NCBI GenBank assembly: GCA_026390695.1
Contig: JAPLFL010000092.1
Coordinates: 1 to 64,000 of the forward strand
From: Candidatus Kapaibacterium sp.
GTDB taxonomy: Bacteria; Bacteroidota; Ignavibacteria; Kapaibacteriales; UBA2268
Direction of reading: 5' to 3'
Length of the DNA stretch: 64,000 nt
Part shown: one piece after another, positions 19,735 to 31,416 of the stretch
Layout: every line of letters begins with the position of its first letter
Numbering within the stretch: position 1 is the first letter of the stretch
Notes under the pieces: model-generated
The model's input: only the letters and a program-made list of their open reading frames with translations
What the model was told of the DNA's origin: nothing
Databases searched by the model: none
Program-made: the position numbers and the translations under genes

Positions 19735-20670
19735 TTACATGCCTAAAAGTTTTTTAGCTTCTTCGATGGTTTCGCGAACATGGACGACGGAATTTTCGAG
19801 TAGGGCTTTTTCGTCATCGTTTAAGTTGAGTTCAAGCACTTTTTCGAGACAATTTTTGCCGAGTACGCAAGGAACGCCAACGACTACGTCATTATAACCG
19901 TATTCACCGTCTAAAAGCACTGAACATGGGAAGATACGTTTTTGATCTTTGACGATAGATTCTACCATTTGGACGGCAGCGGCTGCAGGTGCGTAATAAG
20001 CAGAACCGGTTTTGAGATATTTTACGATTTCTCCGCCGCCACCAGCTGCACGTGCGACGATAGCATCTAACTTTTCTTTTGACATTAAATCAGTTACGGG
20101 AATACCTGCAACGGTTGTGAATCTGGTTAGTGGGACCATAGTATCGCCGTGCCCGCCTAAGATCATACCTTGAATGTCTTGCATTGAGACTCCAAGCTCC
20201 ATAGAAATGAATGAACGATAGCGCGCTGTATCTAAAATTCCTGCCATCCCGATAACTTTGGTTTTGGGGAGCCCGGTTTTGCGTAGAGCAACGTATGTCA
20301 TAACGTCAAGAGGATTTGAAACGATGATGTAGAAGGCATTTGGTGAATATTCAAAGGCCGAACCGATACAAGCATTGACGATGTCGGCGTTTTTTACTAA
20401 TAAATCATCGCGGGTCATACCTGGTTTGCGAGCAAGCCCTGCAGTTTGGATAATGATATCGGAATCTTTAGTTTTAGCATAATCGTTAGTACCGTAGATT
20501 CTCGAATCGGATTCAAAAATTGGCATAGATTCGTACATATCGAGTGCTTTACCTTCGGGAATTCCCTCGATAACGTCTAAAAGAATAATTTCATTGGCTA
20601 ATTCGGCATTTGCCAAAAGTTGAGCACATGTTGCTCCGACATTTCCTGCGCCAATAACTGTAATTTTCAT
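19735..20670 (-). CDS. mdh: Malate dehydrogenase
   Basis: [59 protein letters not shown]. Confidence 0.95.
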   Translation of the reverse strand: MKITVIGAGNVGATCAQLLANAELANEIILLDVIEGIPEGKALDMYESMPIFESDSRIYGTNDYAKTKDSDIIIQTAGLARKPGMTRDDLLVKNADIVNACIGSAFEYSPNAFYIIVSNPLDVMTYVALRKTGLPKTKVIGMAGILDTARYRSFISMELGVSMQDIQGMILGGHGDTMVPLTRFTTVAGIPVTDLMSKEKLDAIVARAAGGGGEIVKYLKTGSAYYAPAAAAVQMVESIVKDQKRIFPCSVLLDGEYGYNDVVVGVPCVLGKNCLEKVLELNLNDDEKALLENSVVHVRETIEEAKKLLGM

Positions 20671-20695
20671 TTTGATCTCCTTTTTATAAAATAAA

Positions 20696-20722
20696 GCGTC
20701 AGGTTTTTAAAAGACCTGACGC
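20696..20722 (-). terminator. Rho-independent terminator between gltA and mdh
   Basis: gcgtcaggtttttaaaagacctgacgc; on the minus strand followed by tttattttat. Confidence 0.75.
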
Positions 20723-20760
20723 GTAAATTGTTAACTTTAACGAAAAGTCAGGCTAAATAA

Positions 20761-22038
20761 TTATGCACCGACAATTTTTTTGTAAGCTGCAGTTGGTAAT
20801 GATTTCGGACGGGTAATAGGATAACCCATTGCGCGAGCGACAACAGCCTGAGCGCCGATACCAAGAGCACGTGAAATACTGAATAATACAGTATAATAGC
20901 TAAATTCTGTAAGTCCGTAATGATAAAGTAAGGCACCGGATCCTGCGTCAACGTTTGGCCAAGGATCTTTAATTTTTTGAACTTGACTTAATACACCAGG
21001 AACAGTTTCAAATACTCTTTGAACAGTCAAGAAAACAGGATCTTCTCCCATGTATTTCTTACCGAATGCAAGGAAAGCGTCAAAACGAGGATCGGTAATG
21101 CGAAGGACGGCATGACCATAACCGGGGACGACTTTACCGCTTGCCAGAGTTTCTTCGGCAAATTGTTTTAATTGTTCGTGGGTAGGAGCGCCACCGAATT
21201 TGTCTCTTGTTTCGAGAACCCAGCCGAGGCATTCTTGATTGGCTAATCCGTGTAATGGGCCAGCAAGGCCGTTTAAACCGGCTGTTAGTGCATAATATAA
21301 ATCGGAAAGCGCTGAACTGACAGTAGCAGCAGAATATGCAGAAACATTTCCACCTTCGTGATCACTATGTAAATTCAAATAAAGTTGCATTAATTTGGTT
21401 AATTCTCCGTTAGGATCTTCCAAACCGAGCATCTGAGCATATTTTTGAGACCAATCGATATTTTTTGCTGATGAAAGACGTTCCCCTTTATTGAAGCGCT
21501 TGCGATAAACAGCAGCTCCTATAGCAGGTAACTTAGCAACGATAGAAATTAAATCATCATAAGTTGCTCCCCAATATTCATCTTTTTTCATACCTTCGCT
21601 ATAGCGGCGAGCAAACACTGATTCCCTTTGCATAACAAGTATAGCAGTATTGAACATAGCCATTGGGTGAGAATCTGCAGGCATTGCATTTAGAACGTCC
21701 CAAACATACTGAGGAACTTCTTCCTGAGCTTGAATTTCTGCTTGTAGGTCAGCTAATTCGGCTTCATTAGGTAATTCACCGGTAAGAAGAAGATAAAGAA
21801 TTTCTTCAGGTAACTTTTCAGTTAAATGAACAAGTTCAATTCCGCGGATAATTAGACCTTTATCAGGTGGAACTTCACTGGTATCGCAGACCAATCCTTT
21901 AACTCCGCGCATACCGCCATAAGCCTGAGCAAGTGTTACTTTTGACACTTCTTTTTCGCCAAATTCTTTGAGCATGGCTGCTATTTCCGCTTTTTGCTTT
22001 GGAAATATTTCTGCCAACTTTGATTTTAACATCGACAT
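20761..22038 (-). CDS. gltA: Citrate synthase (long, mitochondrial-like type I)
   Basis: GLIIRGI, LHSDHEGGNVSA, GPLHGLANQE, VVPGYGHAVLRITDPR; start probably MSMLKSKLAEIF. Confidence 0.93.
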   Translation of the reverse strand: MSMLKSKLAEIFPKQKAEIAAMLKEFGEKEVSKVTLAQAYGGMRGVKGLVCDTSEVPPDKGLIIRGIELVHLTEKLPEEILYLLLTGELPNEAELADLQAEIQAQEEVPQYVWDVLNAMPADSHPMAMFNTAILVMQRESVFARRYSEGMKKDEYWGATYDDLISIVAKLPAIGAAVYRKRFNKGERLSSAKNIDWSQKYAQMLGLEDPNGELTKLMQLYLNLHSDHEGGNVSAYSAATVSSALSDLYYALTAGLNGLAGPLHGLANQECLGWVLETRDKFGGAPTHEQLKQFAEETLASGKVVPGYGHAVLRITDPRFDAFLAFGKKYMGEDPVFLTVQRVFETVPGVLSQVQKIKDPWPNVDAGSGALLYHYGLTEFSYYTVLFSISRALGIGAQAVVARAMGYPITRPKSLPTAAYKKIVGA

Positions 22039-22217
22039 AATAATAACCTCATAATTAATTACAATTAAGTTATGATTCTGTAAATTTTTGAAATTGATTG
22101 TAAATAAACTAACTAAGGCAAATTTCAAACAAAACAGAACCAACAACAAAATTAATAAAAAATTTATTGTTGGTCAAATAAAATAAAATATTTCATAATA
22201 AAGATAAAATATATAGT

Positions 22218-23000
22218 TTAACTTTTTGATTTCAGAGGTGTGGAAGCTGTATATAAGTCATTATATTTTAATACTATACCTATTGAAATAAAATTATAAT
22301 TTAATTTATTGGAATTTAAGTATGAATTAAGATTATACCGAAAATTGATTTCTGGACTTAACATATATTTCTGATATTTTGACACAATTATATCATAAAA
22401 AATTGATGCGGTAAAAGATAAATTTAATTTATTAATATCGCTAATTTGGCCTTCAGACTGAGCTCTTTCACGTTTTCCATTTTCAAAAGTTCCATAATTT
22501 TCGGGTTGTATTAATTTCTCAACTTGTGAATAATTGTACATAAAAGGATATGAAATACAGCCACCAAAGCTAAAGTTCAAGTCGTAAATGAAGTTAATTC
22601 CAAAATTTGCAATAAACGAAGTTTCTAAAAATTTTATATCTGCTTGATGTAGAACCAGAGCAGTTATTGAAGAATTATTATAATTAATATTTTTTATTTC
22701 ATTTGCTTGAACAGTTGATGAGAACTGATTCACAGAGGCTTTCAGACTATAAAATAAATCATATTTTAATGGATTCATATAAGAAAGATACAACTGAAAT
22801 CCGCTTCCATTGCCATTATTATAACCCGCGCAACATGATTGAGAAGCTGATAAACTATTAATATTAGTTGTCAGTTGATTAAATGAATATATAGTACCAA
22901 TGCCGTATTGATTTTTTAATTGAGTTAGATCCAAAGCTGTGAGTGCGGAGTTTGTCAAGATCACTATTAAAATATTCAGATATAATTTATTCATAAACAA
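22218..23000 (-). CDS. Exported probable outer-membrane protein
   Basis: Signal-like N-term; alternating amphipathic strands, aromatic-rich. Confidence 0.5.
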   Translation of the reverse strand: MFMNKLYLNILIVILTNSALTALDLTQLKNQYGIGTIYSFNQLTTNINSLSASQSCCAGYNNGNGSGFQLYLSYMNPLKYDLFYSLKASVNQFSSTVQANEIKNINYNNSSITALVLHQADIKFLETSFIANFGINFIYDLNFSFGGCISYPFMYNYSQVEKLIQPENYGTFENGKRERAQSEGQISDINKLNLSFTASIFYDIIVSKYQKYMLSPEINFRYNLNSYLNSNKLNYNFISIGIVLKYNDLYTASTPLKSKS

Positions 23001-23388
23001 TGAAATATATAAAAATCAAATTTAATCAATTAGTTTTATAAATTATGCCAAACAATTAAGCATTCTTACTTTAGACATCTGCGTTGGCAATCTAATTGTT
23101 ATTCCGGTCATAAAAACCATAGTCCGTTTATCAATCAAATGTATTTCCCAATGTCAAAAATTTTAAAGGTAGTTTTTGAAAATTACCTTCCAGTGCAGCC
23201 CAAGAGATTCTCTAATTATTCAATATTGTTGTTTTTATTTCTAAACTTAAAGGAAGTCGATAAAATTTAATATTTTATAAATTATTTCAAAAATAATTGC
23301 TAATTTTGTATTGGAATGTTTAACATTTTTAAAATATATTTCGGGAGAAAGATAGTTAATAAATTCCCGAGATTATTATGGAGTTAAT

Positions 23389-24675
23389 ATGTCAACAGAA
23401 TCTTTTAATCCTTTTAAAATGGCTCAACAACAATTTGATGCCATTGCTGAAAAATTGAATTTAGACGAAGCTACGAGAGATCTGCTTCGTAATCCTGATC
23501 GTGAGTATCATTTTAATATCCCTATTAGAATGGATGACGGAAAATACAGAGTATTCCGCGGTTATCGCTCTCAGCACAGTGATGCACGTGGTCCGGCAAA
23601 AGGTGGAATCCGCTTCCATCCACATGAAACTATTGATACAGTTCGCGCTTTATCAATGTGGATGACATGGAAAACTGCTGTAGTCGATATTCCTCTCGGT
23701 GGTGGAAAAGGTGGAGTTATTTGTGACCCCCATAATCTGTCATTAAGAGAACAAGAAGCCATCTGCCGTGGCTGGGTTCGCCAGATTGCACGTAACATAG
23801 GTCCTAATCAGGATGTTCCTGCTCCAGATGTAATGACAAATGGTCAACACATGTTATGGATTATGGATGAATATGAAAGAATAATGGGAGTTAAAGCACC
23901 CGGTTTTATCACTGGAAAACCGCTTGGAATGGGTGGATCACTTGGTAGAACAGAAGCAACAGGTTATGGTGTAATGTTCACAGTTCGTGAAGCCTTAAAA
24001 GAAATGGGTATCGATATCAAGGCAACCACAGCTTCTTTCCAAGGTTTTGGGAATGTTTCTCAATATGCTATTGATCTTTATACTCAATATGGTGGAAAAG
24101 CCGTAGCAGTAGCTTGCTGGGATAACAAAGAGAAGAAAGCATTTACCTTCCGTAGATTGAGTGGCATTGATATGCACGAATTGCTAGGCATTACCGATCA
24201 TTTCGGTGAAATTGACCAAGCAAAAGCAGTTGAAATTGGTTATGAAATTTTACCTGGGAATGCCTGGATTGAGCAAGAGGTTGATATTCTTGTACCAGCT
24301 GCACTTGAAAATCAGGTTAATGCTATCACAGCTCCTTCAATACATCCAAAAGTTAAATTAATTGCCGAAGGTGCAAACGGTCCAACTACTCCCGAAGCCG
24401 ATAATCTTATTAAAGAGCGTGGAATATGGATGATACCTGACTTTTTGGCAAATGCCGGTGGTGTTACCTGTTCATACTTTGAACAAGTCCAGTGCAATAT
24501 GAATTACTTCTGGACAAAAGAAGAAGTATTTGAAAAACTTGATCATAAAATGACAATTGCATATCATGCAGTTTCAGATTTAGCTCATAAGAAAAATATT
24601 TATATGCGCGATGCTGCCTATATGATTTCAATATCAAGAGTAGCAGAAGCCTGCCATCTTCGTGGATGGGTCTAA
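23389..24675 (+). CDS. gdhA: Glutamate dehydrogenase (Glu/Leu/Phe/Val dehydrogenase family)
   Basis: YRSQHSDARGPAKGGIRFHP; PLGGGKGGV; PAPDVMTNGQHMLWIMDEY; GFGNVSQYAI; AEGANGPTTPEAD. Confidence 0.95.
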   Translation: MSTESFNPFKMAQQQFDAIAEKLNLDEATRDLLRNPDREYHFNIPIRMDDGKYRVFRGYRSQHSDARGPAKGGIRFHPHETIDTVRALSMWMTWKTAVVDIPLGGGKGGVICDPHNLSLREQEAICRGWVRQIARNIGPNQDVPAPDVMTNGQHMLWIMDEYERIMGVKAPGFITGKPLGMGGSLGRTEATGYGVMFTVREALKEMGIDIKATTASFQGFGNVSQYAIDLYTQYGGKAVAVACWDNKEKKAFTFRRLSGIDMHELLGITDHFGEIDQAKAVEIGYEILPGNAWIEQEVDILVPAALENQVNAITAPSIHPKVKLIAEGANGPTTPEADNLIKERGIWMIPDFLANAGGVTCSYFEQVQCNMNYFWTKEEVFEKLDHKMTIAYHAVSDLAHKKNIYMRDAAYMISISRVAEACHLRGWV

Positions 24676-24717
24676 ATCTTGCTTTCAGACCAGTGAATCA
24701 ATGGTTTGATTAAATTT

Positions 24718-24757
24718 GGGGTGTTGATGTGAGTATTCATTCAACACCCTTTTTATT
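24718..24757 (+). terminator. Rho-independent terminator of gdhA
   Basis: ggggtgttgatgtgagtattcattcaacaccctttttatt. Confidence 0.8.
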
Positions 24758-24864
24758 TAAAATATTTTAGAGTAACTAATATAATTATCAACTTTTATTT
24801 TATCTAAAATTTAATTAAATTTGCACTGGGCCTTGATTTAATGAAATAAAGAATTCGATTGTAA

Positions 24865-27800
24865 ATGAAAAATAATAATTCAATAATATATAATTATTTA
24901 AAATATGTTTCTGAATCCAAAAGTTATTATTTTATTAAAATATTAACCCTGACAAGATTTTTTAAATTTCTTTCTTGTTTGATTTTAATATTTATCACTC
25001 CTTTTATTACTCTATCTCAGCCATGGATCAATGTATCTTCAAATTTAAACTTTTTAGATATTCAGAATAATTTTATTAAGTTTTCCGATTCGATTGGTAC
25101 ACAAAATATTAAAGGATGGAAGAAATTCAAAAGATGGGAACATTTCTGGGAACCTCGCACCAAAAGCGATGGTTCGACTATGAATTTTGATTCTCTCTAT
25201 AAATACTATACTCATTTAAAAAATAATAATTCCATCAAATCATTACAATTTTATGGGAAATGGCAGGAATTAGGACCAAAAACAAATCCTGAAACACAAA
25301 GTGGAATCCCTTTTGCAACTATTGGAAGAGTAAATTGCATTTGCTTAAACCCTATTGATACCAATATTATTTATATCGGTTCCGCCACAGGTGGAATTTG
25401 GAAATCAACTGATTACGGCTCTCACTGGGTATCCCTGAACACTCCACAATTTTGTAGTCAAGGTATTTCCGATATAGTTTTATTAAATAAAAATCCTAAT
25501 ATTGTATTTGCAGCCACTGGTGATGCAGATGGTTGGTTCAGCCAGGGAAGCACTTATACGGGGATAATAAAATCAATCGATGCAGGTAATACTTGGTCAA
25601 CAATTAACCCCACAGCCAAAGAAGATTATCAGATTGTAAGTAAAATTTTAATTGATAATATTGATGAAAAAGTCATAATTGCCGCTACCAATCGAGGGAT
25701 TATCAAATCTAGGGATGGTGGTATCTCTTGGATTACTTTGTTTCAAGATACATATTTTAGAGATTTAATTAGATCAGCAGTAAATTCTCAGATTATTTTT
25801 AGCGCTTCATACAACTGGCAGGGACATGCCTCAATATTTAAATCAACAGATTTCGGCGATTCATGGATCAAAGTTTTCAGTCCTGATTCTGTTAATAGAA
25901 TCAAACTTGCGGCTTCTACAGCAGATAAAAACCGAATTTTCGCTTTATGTTCCGATTCAAGACTGAACAATTACAAAGATTTCTATATATCTGAAGACTC
26001 TGGAACAAATTGGCGGAGTATGGCTCTGGTACCTGATATTTTATCCGGTCAATCATTCTATAATATGTCATTGGCTGTATCTGATGCGAATCCGAGTAAT
26101 ATTTTTGCCGGGGGTGTTTATTCATGGAGAACTCAGACCGGTGGCGCCGTATGGAAAGAATTAGATCCTATCATTCATGTTGACGTGCATGATATTAAAT
26201 TTAATAGTAAATCAGGAACTGTTTTTATTGCAACCGATGGCGGAGTTTGTAGATCGTTCAATAATGGCTCCGATTGGGAGATTTTGAATACTGGACTTGG
26301 AATTACACAATTTTACAAATTTAGCAGTGCGAATCAGCATGACAATATACTAATTGGAGGAAGTCAGGATAATGGTTCATTTCTGAAATTCGGAAATATT
26401 TGGCATCAAATAATTGATGGAGATATGTTAGAATGTTTATTTGATAATGAAGATAATACTTATGCTTACTGTGAAGGTGGTAATGGTCGTTTATATAGTG
26501 TAGATCTATTGGATTTAAGTTATAATGAAATATTTTCACCTGATCGTCCGGATGTGAATGAGGAGTCTGCATGGGATGCTCCTATTGTGTTAAATCCTGT
26601 AAAATCCTCATCACTGGCTATTGGATACGAAAATATCTGGATCTCAAATAACTGGGGTCAAACCTGGAGACGGATTAGCAACTTTACACAAAAGAAAACT
26701 ATTCGTCATTTAGCTTTTGCACCTTCCGATACTAATTTTATTTACTATACAAACTCTACCGGAGTGTATCGTACAAGTAATTATGGTAAAAACTGGAATA
26801 GAATTCTTAGCCAGAATGGTTTCGTCTCTTCATTAACTGTTGATCCTATGAATCCACTGCATATATGGCTGAGTTTCGGAAATTATGATAATAAACTCAA
26901 GGTTCTTGATTATGATGGTGATCAATGGCGAAATATTAGTGATGGATTACCAAATGTTCCTGTTAATTGTCTGATATTAGATAAAAAAATGAATCAAGGG
27001 ATTTTTGTGGGAACTGATTTGGGTGTATTTATGCGAAATGCATATTTCCCTGACTGGGAGCCAGTCGGGACAGGACTTCCTGATATTATTGTGACAACAC
27101 TTGAGATAAATTATGGATCTGGATTTTTACGTGCTGCCACATTCGGACGTGGGATTTGGGAATTAGACATACATAATTTGCAAAGACCTGAGAAGCCACA
27201 GATCAGTCTTACGGGTAAGGATACTATTTGTTATGGTGATTTGGCAAAGATTTTCGTTACAAATAAATCCAAATATAAATACTTATGGTCAAATGCTGCT
27301 ATTGGTGATACTGTTTATGTTTCTGACGATAATTATTATTCAGTAACTGCAATTGACACAATAAGCGGTGCTCTTTGCAGTTCTGACCCAATTAAAGTTA
27401 ATGTGATTCCTTTTGCTGATCTGAAAATTATATTTGAAGGGAACCAAAATACTTTATGTGAAGGAGATTCAATCAGACTTATTGCAGACTTTAACAAAAA
27501 AATTAAAAAACTTCAATTAAATTGGTCAAGCGGTGACACAAGTAATTCAATCATAGTAAATAATTCCGGTGATTACACTCTTTACGGCGAAACTCCCGAA
27601 GGATGTACCTTTTCGAGCATTACTGAACATTTGGTATTTTATCCTAAAAGTGCAAAACCTACAATCAGCCGCGAAGGTAATATTTTAGTTGCATCCGATG
27701 GTACTGCTTTTCAATGGTATCTTAACGGTTATGAAATGCAAAACGGAAAAGCGAAACGTCTGCCAATCCAGTCTCAAGGCAGATACAAGGTATTAGTTTA

Positions 27801-28116
27801 TAATGAATTCTCCTGCCCAAGCCTTTCTGATGAATTTTTTGTCGAAAGCTCAGTAAAATCTTACCTTGACAATGATCAAGTAATAATTTACCCAAATCCA
27901 ACTTCAGGGACTTTTTTTATCGAATCAAAAAAAACATCTAATTATTTATCTGATATCAAAATTAGAGATTTAAATGGTGAAGTTATTCAATATATCAATG
28001 ATAGTATCATAACTAAAGTTGAAATTTCAAGTTCCCATTTAAATAGCGGCGCATACTTTATTGATTACACTTTAGGCATTAACCGTTATTCAGCCAAGAT
28101 AATTGTTTTAAAATAA
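24865..28116 (+). CDS. Large secreted BNR/sortilin-like beta-propeller protein with T9SS C-terminal domain
   Basis: Repeated GGIWKSTDYGSHW, GIIKSRDGGISW, SIFKSTDFGDSW; C-term IIYPNPTSGTFFIES...GAYFIDYTLGINRYSAKIIVLK. Confidence 0.87.
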   Translation: MKNNNSIIYNYLKYVSESKSYYFIKILTLTRFFKFLSCLILIFITPFITLSQPWINVSSNLNFLDIQNNFIKFSDSIGTQNIKGWKKFKRWEHFWEPRTKSDGSTMNFDSLYKYYTHLKNNNSIKSLQFYGKWQELGPKTNPETQSGIPFATIGRVNCICLNPIDTNIIYIGSATGGIWKSTDYGSHWVSLNTPQFCSQGISDIVLLNKNPNIVFAATGDADGWFSQGSTYTGIIKSIDAGNTWSTINPTAKEDYQIVSKILIDNIDEKVIIAATNRGIIKSRDGGISWITLFQDTYFRDLIRSAVNSQIIFSASYNWQGHASIFKSTDFGDSWIKVFSPDSVNRIKLAASTADKNRIFALCSDSRLNNYKDFYISEDSGTNWRSMALVPDILSGQSFYNMSLAVSDANPSNIFAGGVYSWRTQTGGAVWKELDPIIHVDVHDIKFNSKSGTVFIATDGGVCRSFNNGSDWEILNTGLGITQFYKFSSANQHDNILIGGSQDNGSFLKFGNIWHQIIDGDMLECLFDNEDNTYAYCEGGNGRLYSVDLLDLSYNEIFSPDRPDVNEESAWDAPIVLNPVKSSSLAIGYENIWISNNWGQTWRRISNFTQKKTIRHLAFAPSDTNFIYYTNSTGVYRTSNYGKNWNRILSQNGFVSSLTVDPMNPLHIWLSFGNYDNKLKVLDYDGDQWRNISDGLPNVPVNCLILDKKMNQGIFVGTDLGVFMRNAYFPDWEPVGTGLPDIIVTTLEINYGSGFLRAATFGRGIWELDIHNLQRPEKPQISLTGKDTICYGDLAKIFVTNKSKYKYLWSNAAIGDTVYVSDDNYYSVTAIDTISGALCSSDPIKVNVIPFADLKIIFEGNQNTLCEGDSIRLIADFNKKIKKLQLNWSSGDTSNSIIVNNSGDYTLYGETPEGCTFSSITEHLVFYPKSAKPTISREGNILVASDGTAFQWYLNGYEMQNGKAKRLPIQSQGRYKVLVYNEFSCPSLSDEFFVESSVKSYLDNDQVIIYPNPTSGTFFIESKKTSNYLSDIKIRDLNGEVIQYINDSIITKVEISSSHLNSGAYFIDYTLGINRYSAKIIVLK

Positions 28117-28176
28117 ATTTACAATAATTTTAATTATTATGTTTCTTTAATCTTTTAGTTTAACCAAAATTTAAAA

Positions 28177-29067
28177 ATGATTATTAATATAGATTCTTCC
28201 TCCGGTTTTTGCTGGGGAGTTGTAAAGACAATTGATATTGTTGAGAATGTTTTGCTTGAGAAAAATGGTGAAAATGTTTATGTCTTGGGAGAGGTTATCC
28301 ACAATCCCAAAGAGATTGAGAGGCTCGAATCCAAAGGACTAAAGACCATTTCCATCAATCAACTTAATATTATTGATAAAGAAAAGGATACTCTGATTGT
28401 ACGAGCACACGGTGAACCACCTTCGACATTTATAACAGCTAAGGAGGCTGGTATCAATGTTGTCGATGCAACCTGTCCGCTTGTAATTGCACTCCAGAAG
28501 CGAGTAAAAAAATTTTTTGATGAATCTTATCAGATAATTATATATGGAAAAAAGGAACATCCTGAAGTAATAGGATTAAGGGGTTTTTGTAATGATAAAT
28601 GTATAGTTATTTATTCAGTCGATGAAGCATTGGAAAAAGTTGATTTCACAAAGAAATCCGTACTTCTTTCCCAAACTACTGTTGACAAATCAATCTTATA
28701 TTCAATAAAAGATGCACTGGAAGCTAAAATATCAGATTTCCAATTTCAAAATCCCGATCAGAACAAACTTCTATTCCGTGATACAGTTTGTAAATATGTT
28801 TATGATAGAGAAGACAGCTTGAAGGAATTTGCCCGCAACCATAATGCAATTCTATTTGTCGCTGGCAGACACTCTTCAAACGGAAAATCTCTTTTTAAGC
28901 TCTGTTCTTCGGCAAATTCAAAAACTTTTTTTGTTGAAGATTATAATGAAATAGATTTTTCATGGTTTGACAATTGTCAAAATATCGGTATAAGTGGAGC
29001 TACAAGCACTCCTCAATGGTTTATGGAAGAAATACGAGCGAAATTATTAAGACATTTTGAAAATTGA
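28177..29067 (+). CDS. ispH: 4-hydroxy-3-methylbut-2-enyl diphosphate reductase
   Basis: GFCWGVVKTID; VLGEVIHNPKE; IVRAHGEPPS; DATCPLV; SGATSTPQWFMEE. Confidence 0.93.
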   Translation: MIINIDSSSGFCWGVVKTIDIVENVLLEKNGENVYVLGEVIHNPKEIERLESKGLKTISINQLNIIDKEKDTLIVRAHGEPPSTFITAKEAGINVVDATCPLVIALQKRVKKFFDESYQIIIYGKKEHPEVIGLRGFCNDKCIVIYSVDEALEKVDFTKKSVLLSQTTVDKSILYSIKDALEAKISDFQFQNPDQNKLLFRDTVCKYVYDREDSLKEFARNHNAILFVAGRHSSNGKSLFKLCSSANSKTFFVEDYNEIDFSWFDNCQNIGISGATSTPQWFMEEIRAKLLRHFEN

Positions 29068-29159
29068 TGAATTTTTAATTTATATCATATTTCTTTTTTT
29101 ACTCAAACAAATTCAATATATTGCCATATTGTTTTTTTGAATTGTTTGAATTTATAAAC

Positions 29160-30284
29160 ATGACCCTGAACATTGAATTAATTTTTATATTTGCTTTTGT
29201 ATTTTATGGTCTTAGGTGCATTCTTTTTATCATTGGATCTTACTTAGAGAGAATTAAAAGCAAAAAGTCTTTTAATTCAACATTCTTGCCAAAAGTTTCC
29301 ATCATTGTTCCAGCCAGAAATGAGGAAAAAAACATTAAAAATTGTATAGAATCAATTGCACTAAGTAATTATCCTAAAGAGAATTTTGAAATAGTTGTTG
29401 TGAATGATCGTTCGGAAGACTCAACCGGAGCCATTTTGAAAGAATTATCAATAAATATTCCAAATTTGGTTGTTCTCGAAATTAAAAATGCATCTGAAAA
29501 AAATCTTCAAGGTAAACCCGGTGCTCTTGATGCTGGAATCAAATTATCAAAGCATGATATAATTCTTATGACCGATGCTGATTGCACTGTTCATAAAAAC
29601 TGGATTGCCACAATGGCATCACATTATGCAGATGAAAAAGTCGGTCTTGTTGCATCATATACTCTTATCAAGCATAGGACAGCATTTCATTTTATGCAGG
29701 CTATTGAATGGATATATATGCATACAATGGGAGCTGCAGGCATGGGAATAAACTTTCCATTAGGCTGCTATGGCAATAATTATTCAGTAAGAAAGAGTGA
29801 TTATTTTGCGTTGGGTGGTTATGAGAATATTAAATTTTCTCTTACCGAAGATCTTGCTTTGGTAATTGCAATTTTTAAACTTGGGAAAAAAGTGCATTAT
29901 GTTGTTAATGAAAATTCTTCGGTGCATACTCTCCCCTGCGATAATTTTGGAGAGTATATACGTCAGCACCATCGCTGGGCTACAGGTGGAAAAGGGTTGG
30001 GATGGTTTGCAATTTTATTTGTTTTAGTGGCTTTCAGTCTTATGTCAGCTCTGGTAGCAGCTTTAATAACACAGAATTATTCGATGTTTTTTTGTTTATT
30101 AGGATTTCGCGTAATCATGGATTCAATTGTTAGTTTTCCGGCAATTATTTCTTTCAAACAGTGGAAGCTTTTGCCATGGCTGATTCCTTCGGTTCCATTC
30201 TTTATCTTTGTAGAGTTCATTGTTCCTTTTTTAATTATCAATCCCAAGGTTAAATGGAAGGGACAAATTTTTACAACCAAATAA
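29160..30284 (+). CDS. Family 2 glycosyltransferase, membrane-anchored
   Basis: KVSIIVPARNEEKNIKNCIESI; VVVNDRSEDST; MTDADC; QHHRWATGGKG (QxxRW-like). Confidence 0.85.
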   Translation: MTLNIELIFIFAFVFYGLRCILFIIGSYLERIKSKKSFNSTFLPKVSIIVPARNEEKNIKNCIESIALSNYPKENFEIVVVNDRSEDSTGAILKELSINIPNLVVLEIKNASEKNLQGKPGALDAGIKLSKHDIILMTDADCTVHKNWIATMASHYADEKVGLVASYTLIKHRTAFHFMQAIEWIYMHTMGAAGMGINFPLGCYGNNYSVRKSDYFALGGYENIKFSLTEDLALVIAIFKLGKKVHYVVNENSSVHTLPCDNFGEYIRQHHRWATGGKGLGWFAILFVLVAFSLMSALVAALITQNYSMFFCLLGFRVIMDSIVSFPAIISFKQWKLLPWLIPSVPFFIFVEFIVPFLIINPKVKWKGQIFTTK

Positions 30285-30318
30285 AAATCAATATCAAATA
30301 ATATCAAAGGGTATTTTT

Positions 30319-30786
30319 ATGAAAAAATTCTACATAATAACAATTATCTTCTTGTCAGCAAGTTTAATCTTTGGACAGGACGGGAATTCAAAATTCAGCA
30401 GCAGTGCTAATTCTCAGACAAAACAAATGCCATCCGAATTATCAGCAAAGATTGATGGATTTTTTAAAACCCTTATAACAAAAAAAGTTGATATTGCTTT
30501 TTTGGAACTTGTTAAAGGATCAGCTCTTGAAAAGAAAAAGGATGATATTACAAATTTAATTCAACAGACCTTTAAATCATTCGATATTTACGGTGATTTA
30601 AAAAAATTCGAGAAAATTAATCATCAATTTGCGGGTAGCTCATATCTCAGAGTTAGCTATATAGCATCCCACAGTACATATCCCACGCGCTGGGTCTTCA
30701 CATTTTATCAATCCCCTGATTCAGGCTGGGGACTGACAAATATTAAATTCGATGACTTGACGGAAAACTTTTTTAAAGAAGATTAA
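30319..30786 (+). CDS. Exported protein of unknown function
   Basis: Signal peptide MKKFYIITIIFLSASLIFGQ. Confidence 0.6.
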   Translation: MKKFYIITIIFLSASLIFGQDGNSKFSSSANSQTKQMPSELSAKIDGFFKTLITKKVDIAFLELVKGSALEKKKDDITNLIQQTFKSFDIYGDLKKFEKINHQFAGSSYLRVSYIASHSTYPTRWVFTFYQSPDSGWGLTNIKFDDLTENFFKED

Positions 30787-31416
30787 ATTTAGTTATTAAG
30801 ATTTAAAGTTTAAAGTTATAAAGTTGTTGGTTAATTTTATTTAATGTTGGAATTTTTATTGTAGTGGCGATTGGCTGTTAGCCTATACTATTAAAATGAT
30901 ATTATTAATATTCCTAAGAGTATTCCTTGTTAATCAGAACTTTAAAAAATAGTTTAACATACTAATCAAATTTCATCATCGGTTAATAATAATTAAGGTT
31001 AATCTAATTGTTTATTTAATTAATTATCCGTAATTTTGTAATTGTAATTAAAGTCTTTTTGAAAAAAGAGATTATTTGAAATTGAGAAATGGCATTGAGA
31101 CTGAAATTGAAGAATAAATTAAATATCAAAATTAAACCTAAATTAGTTTATTTTCAAATTCAGTTTATTTTATTATTAGTTAGCTTAGATTTTTTGAAAT
31201 ATTTTGAATTAAATTTTGGTATTAAGATTGATAAAATGATTGTGGAATTAACAAATTATATAAAATCCTTTTGGAATGTAAATATGATAACAACGACAAC
31301 GGCTTCCACACTGATGATTTCAAGGTATAAGAACGGGATTATTTAAAAATGAATCCCTTTTAGAGCTAATAAATTTGCCATTTAACAAAGGGAAATTTTC
31401 AGGGAATAGGAAAAAA

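Noticed and set aside
31089-31346. 85-aa ORF before hemA
   Set aside because: AT-rich Lys/Ile/Asn/Leu composition, no recognisable domain or clear ribosome-binding site; not supported.
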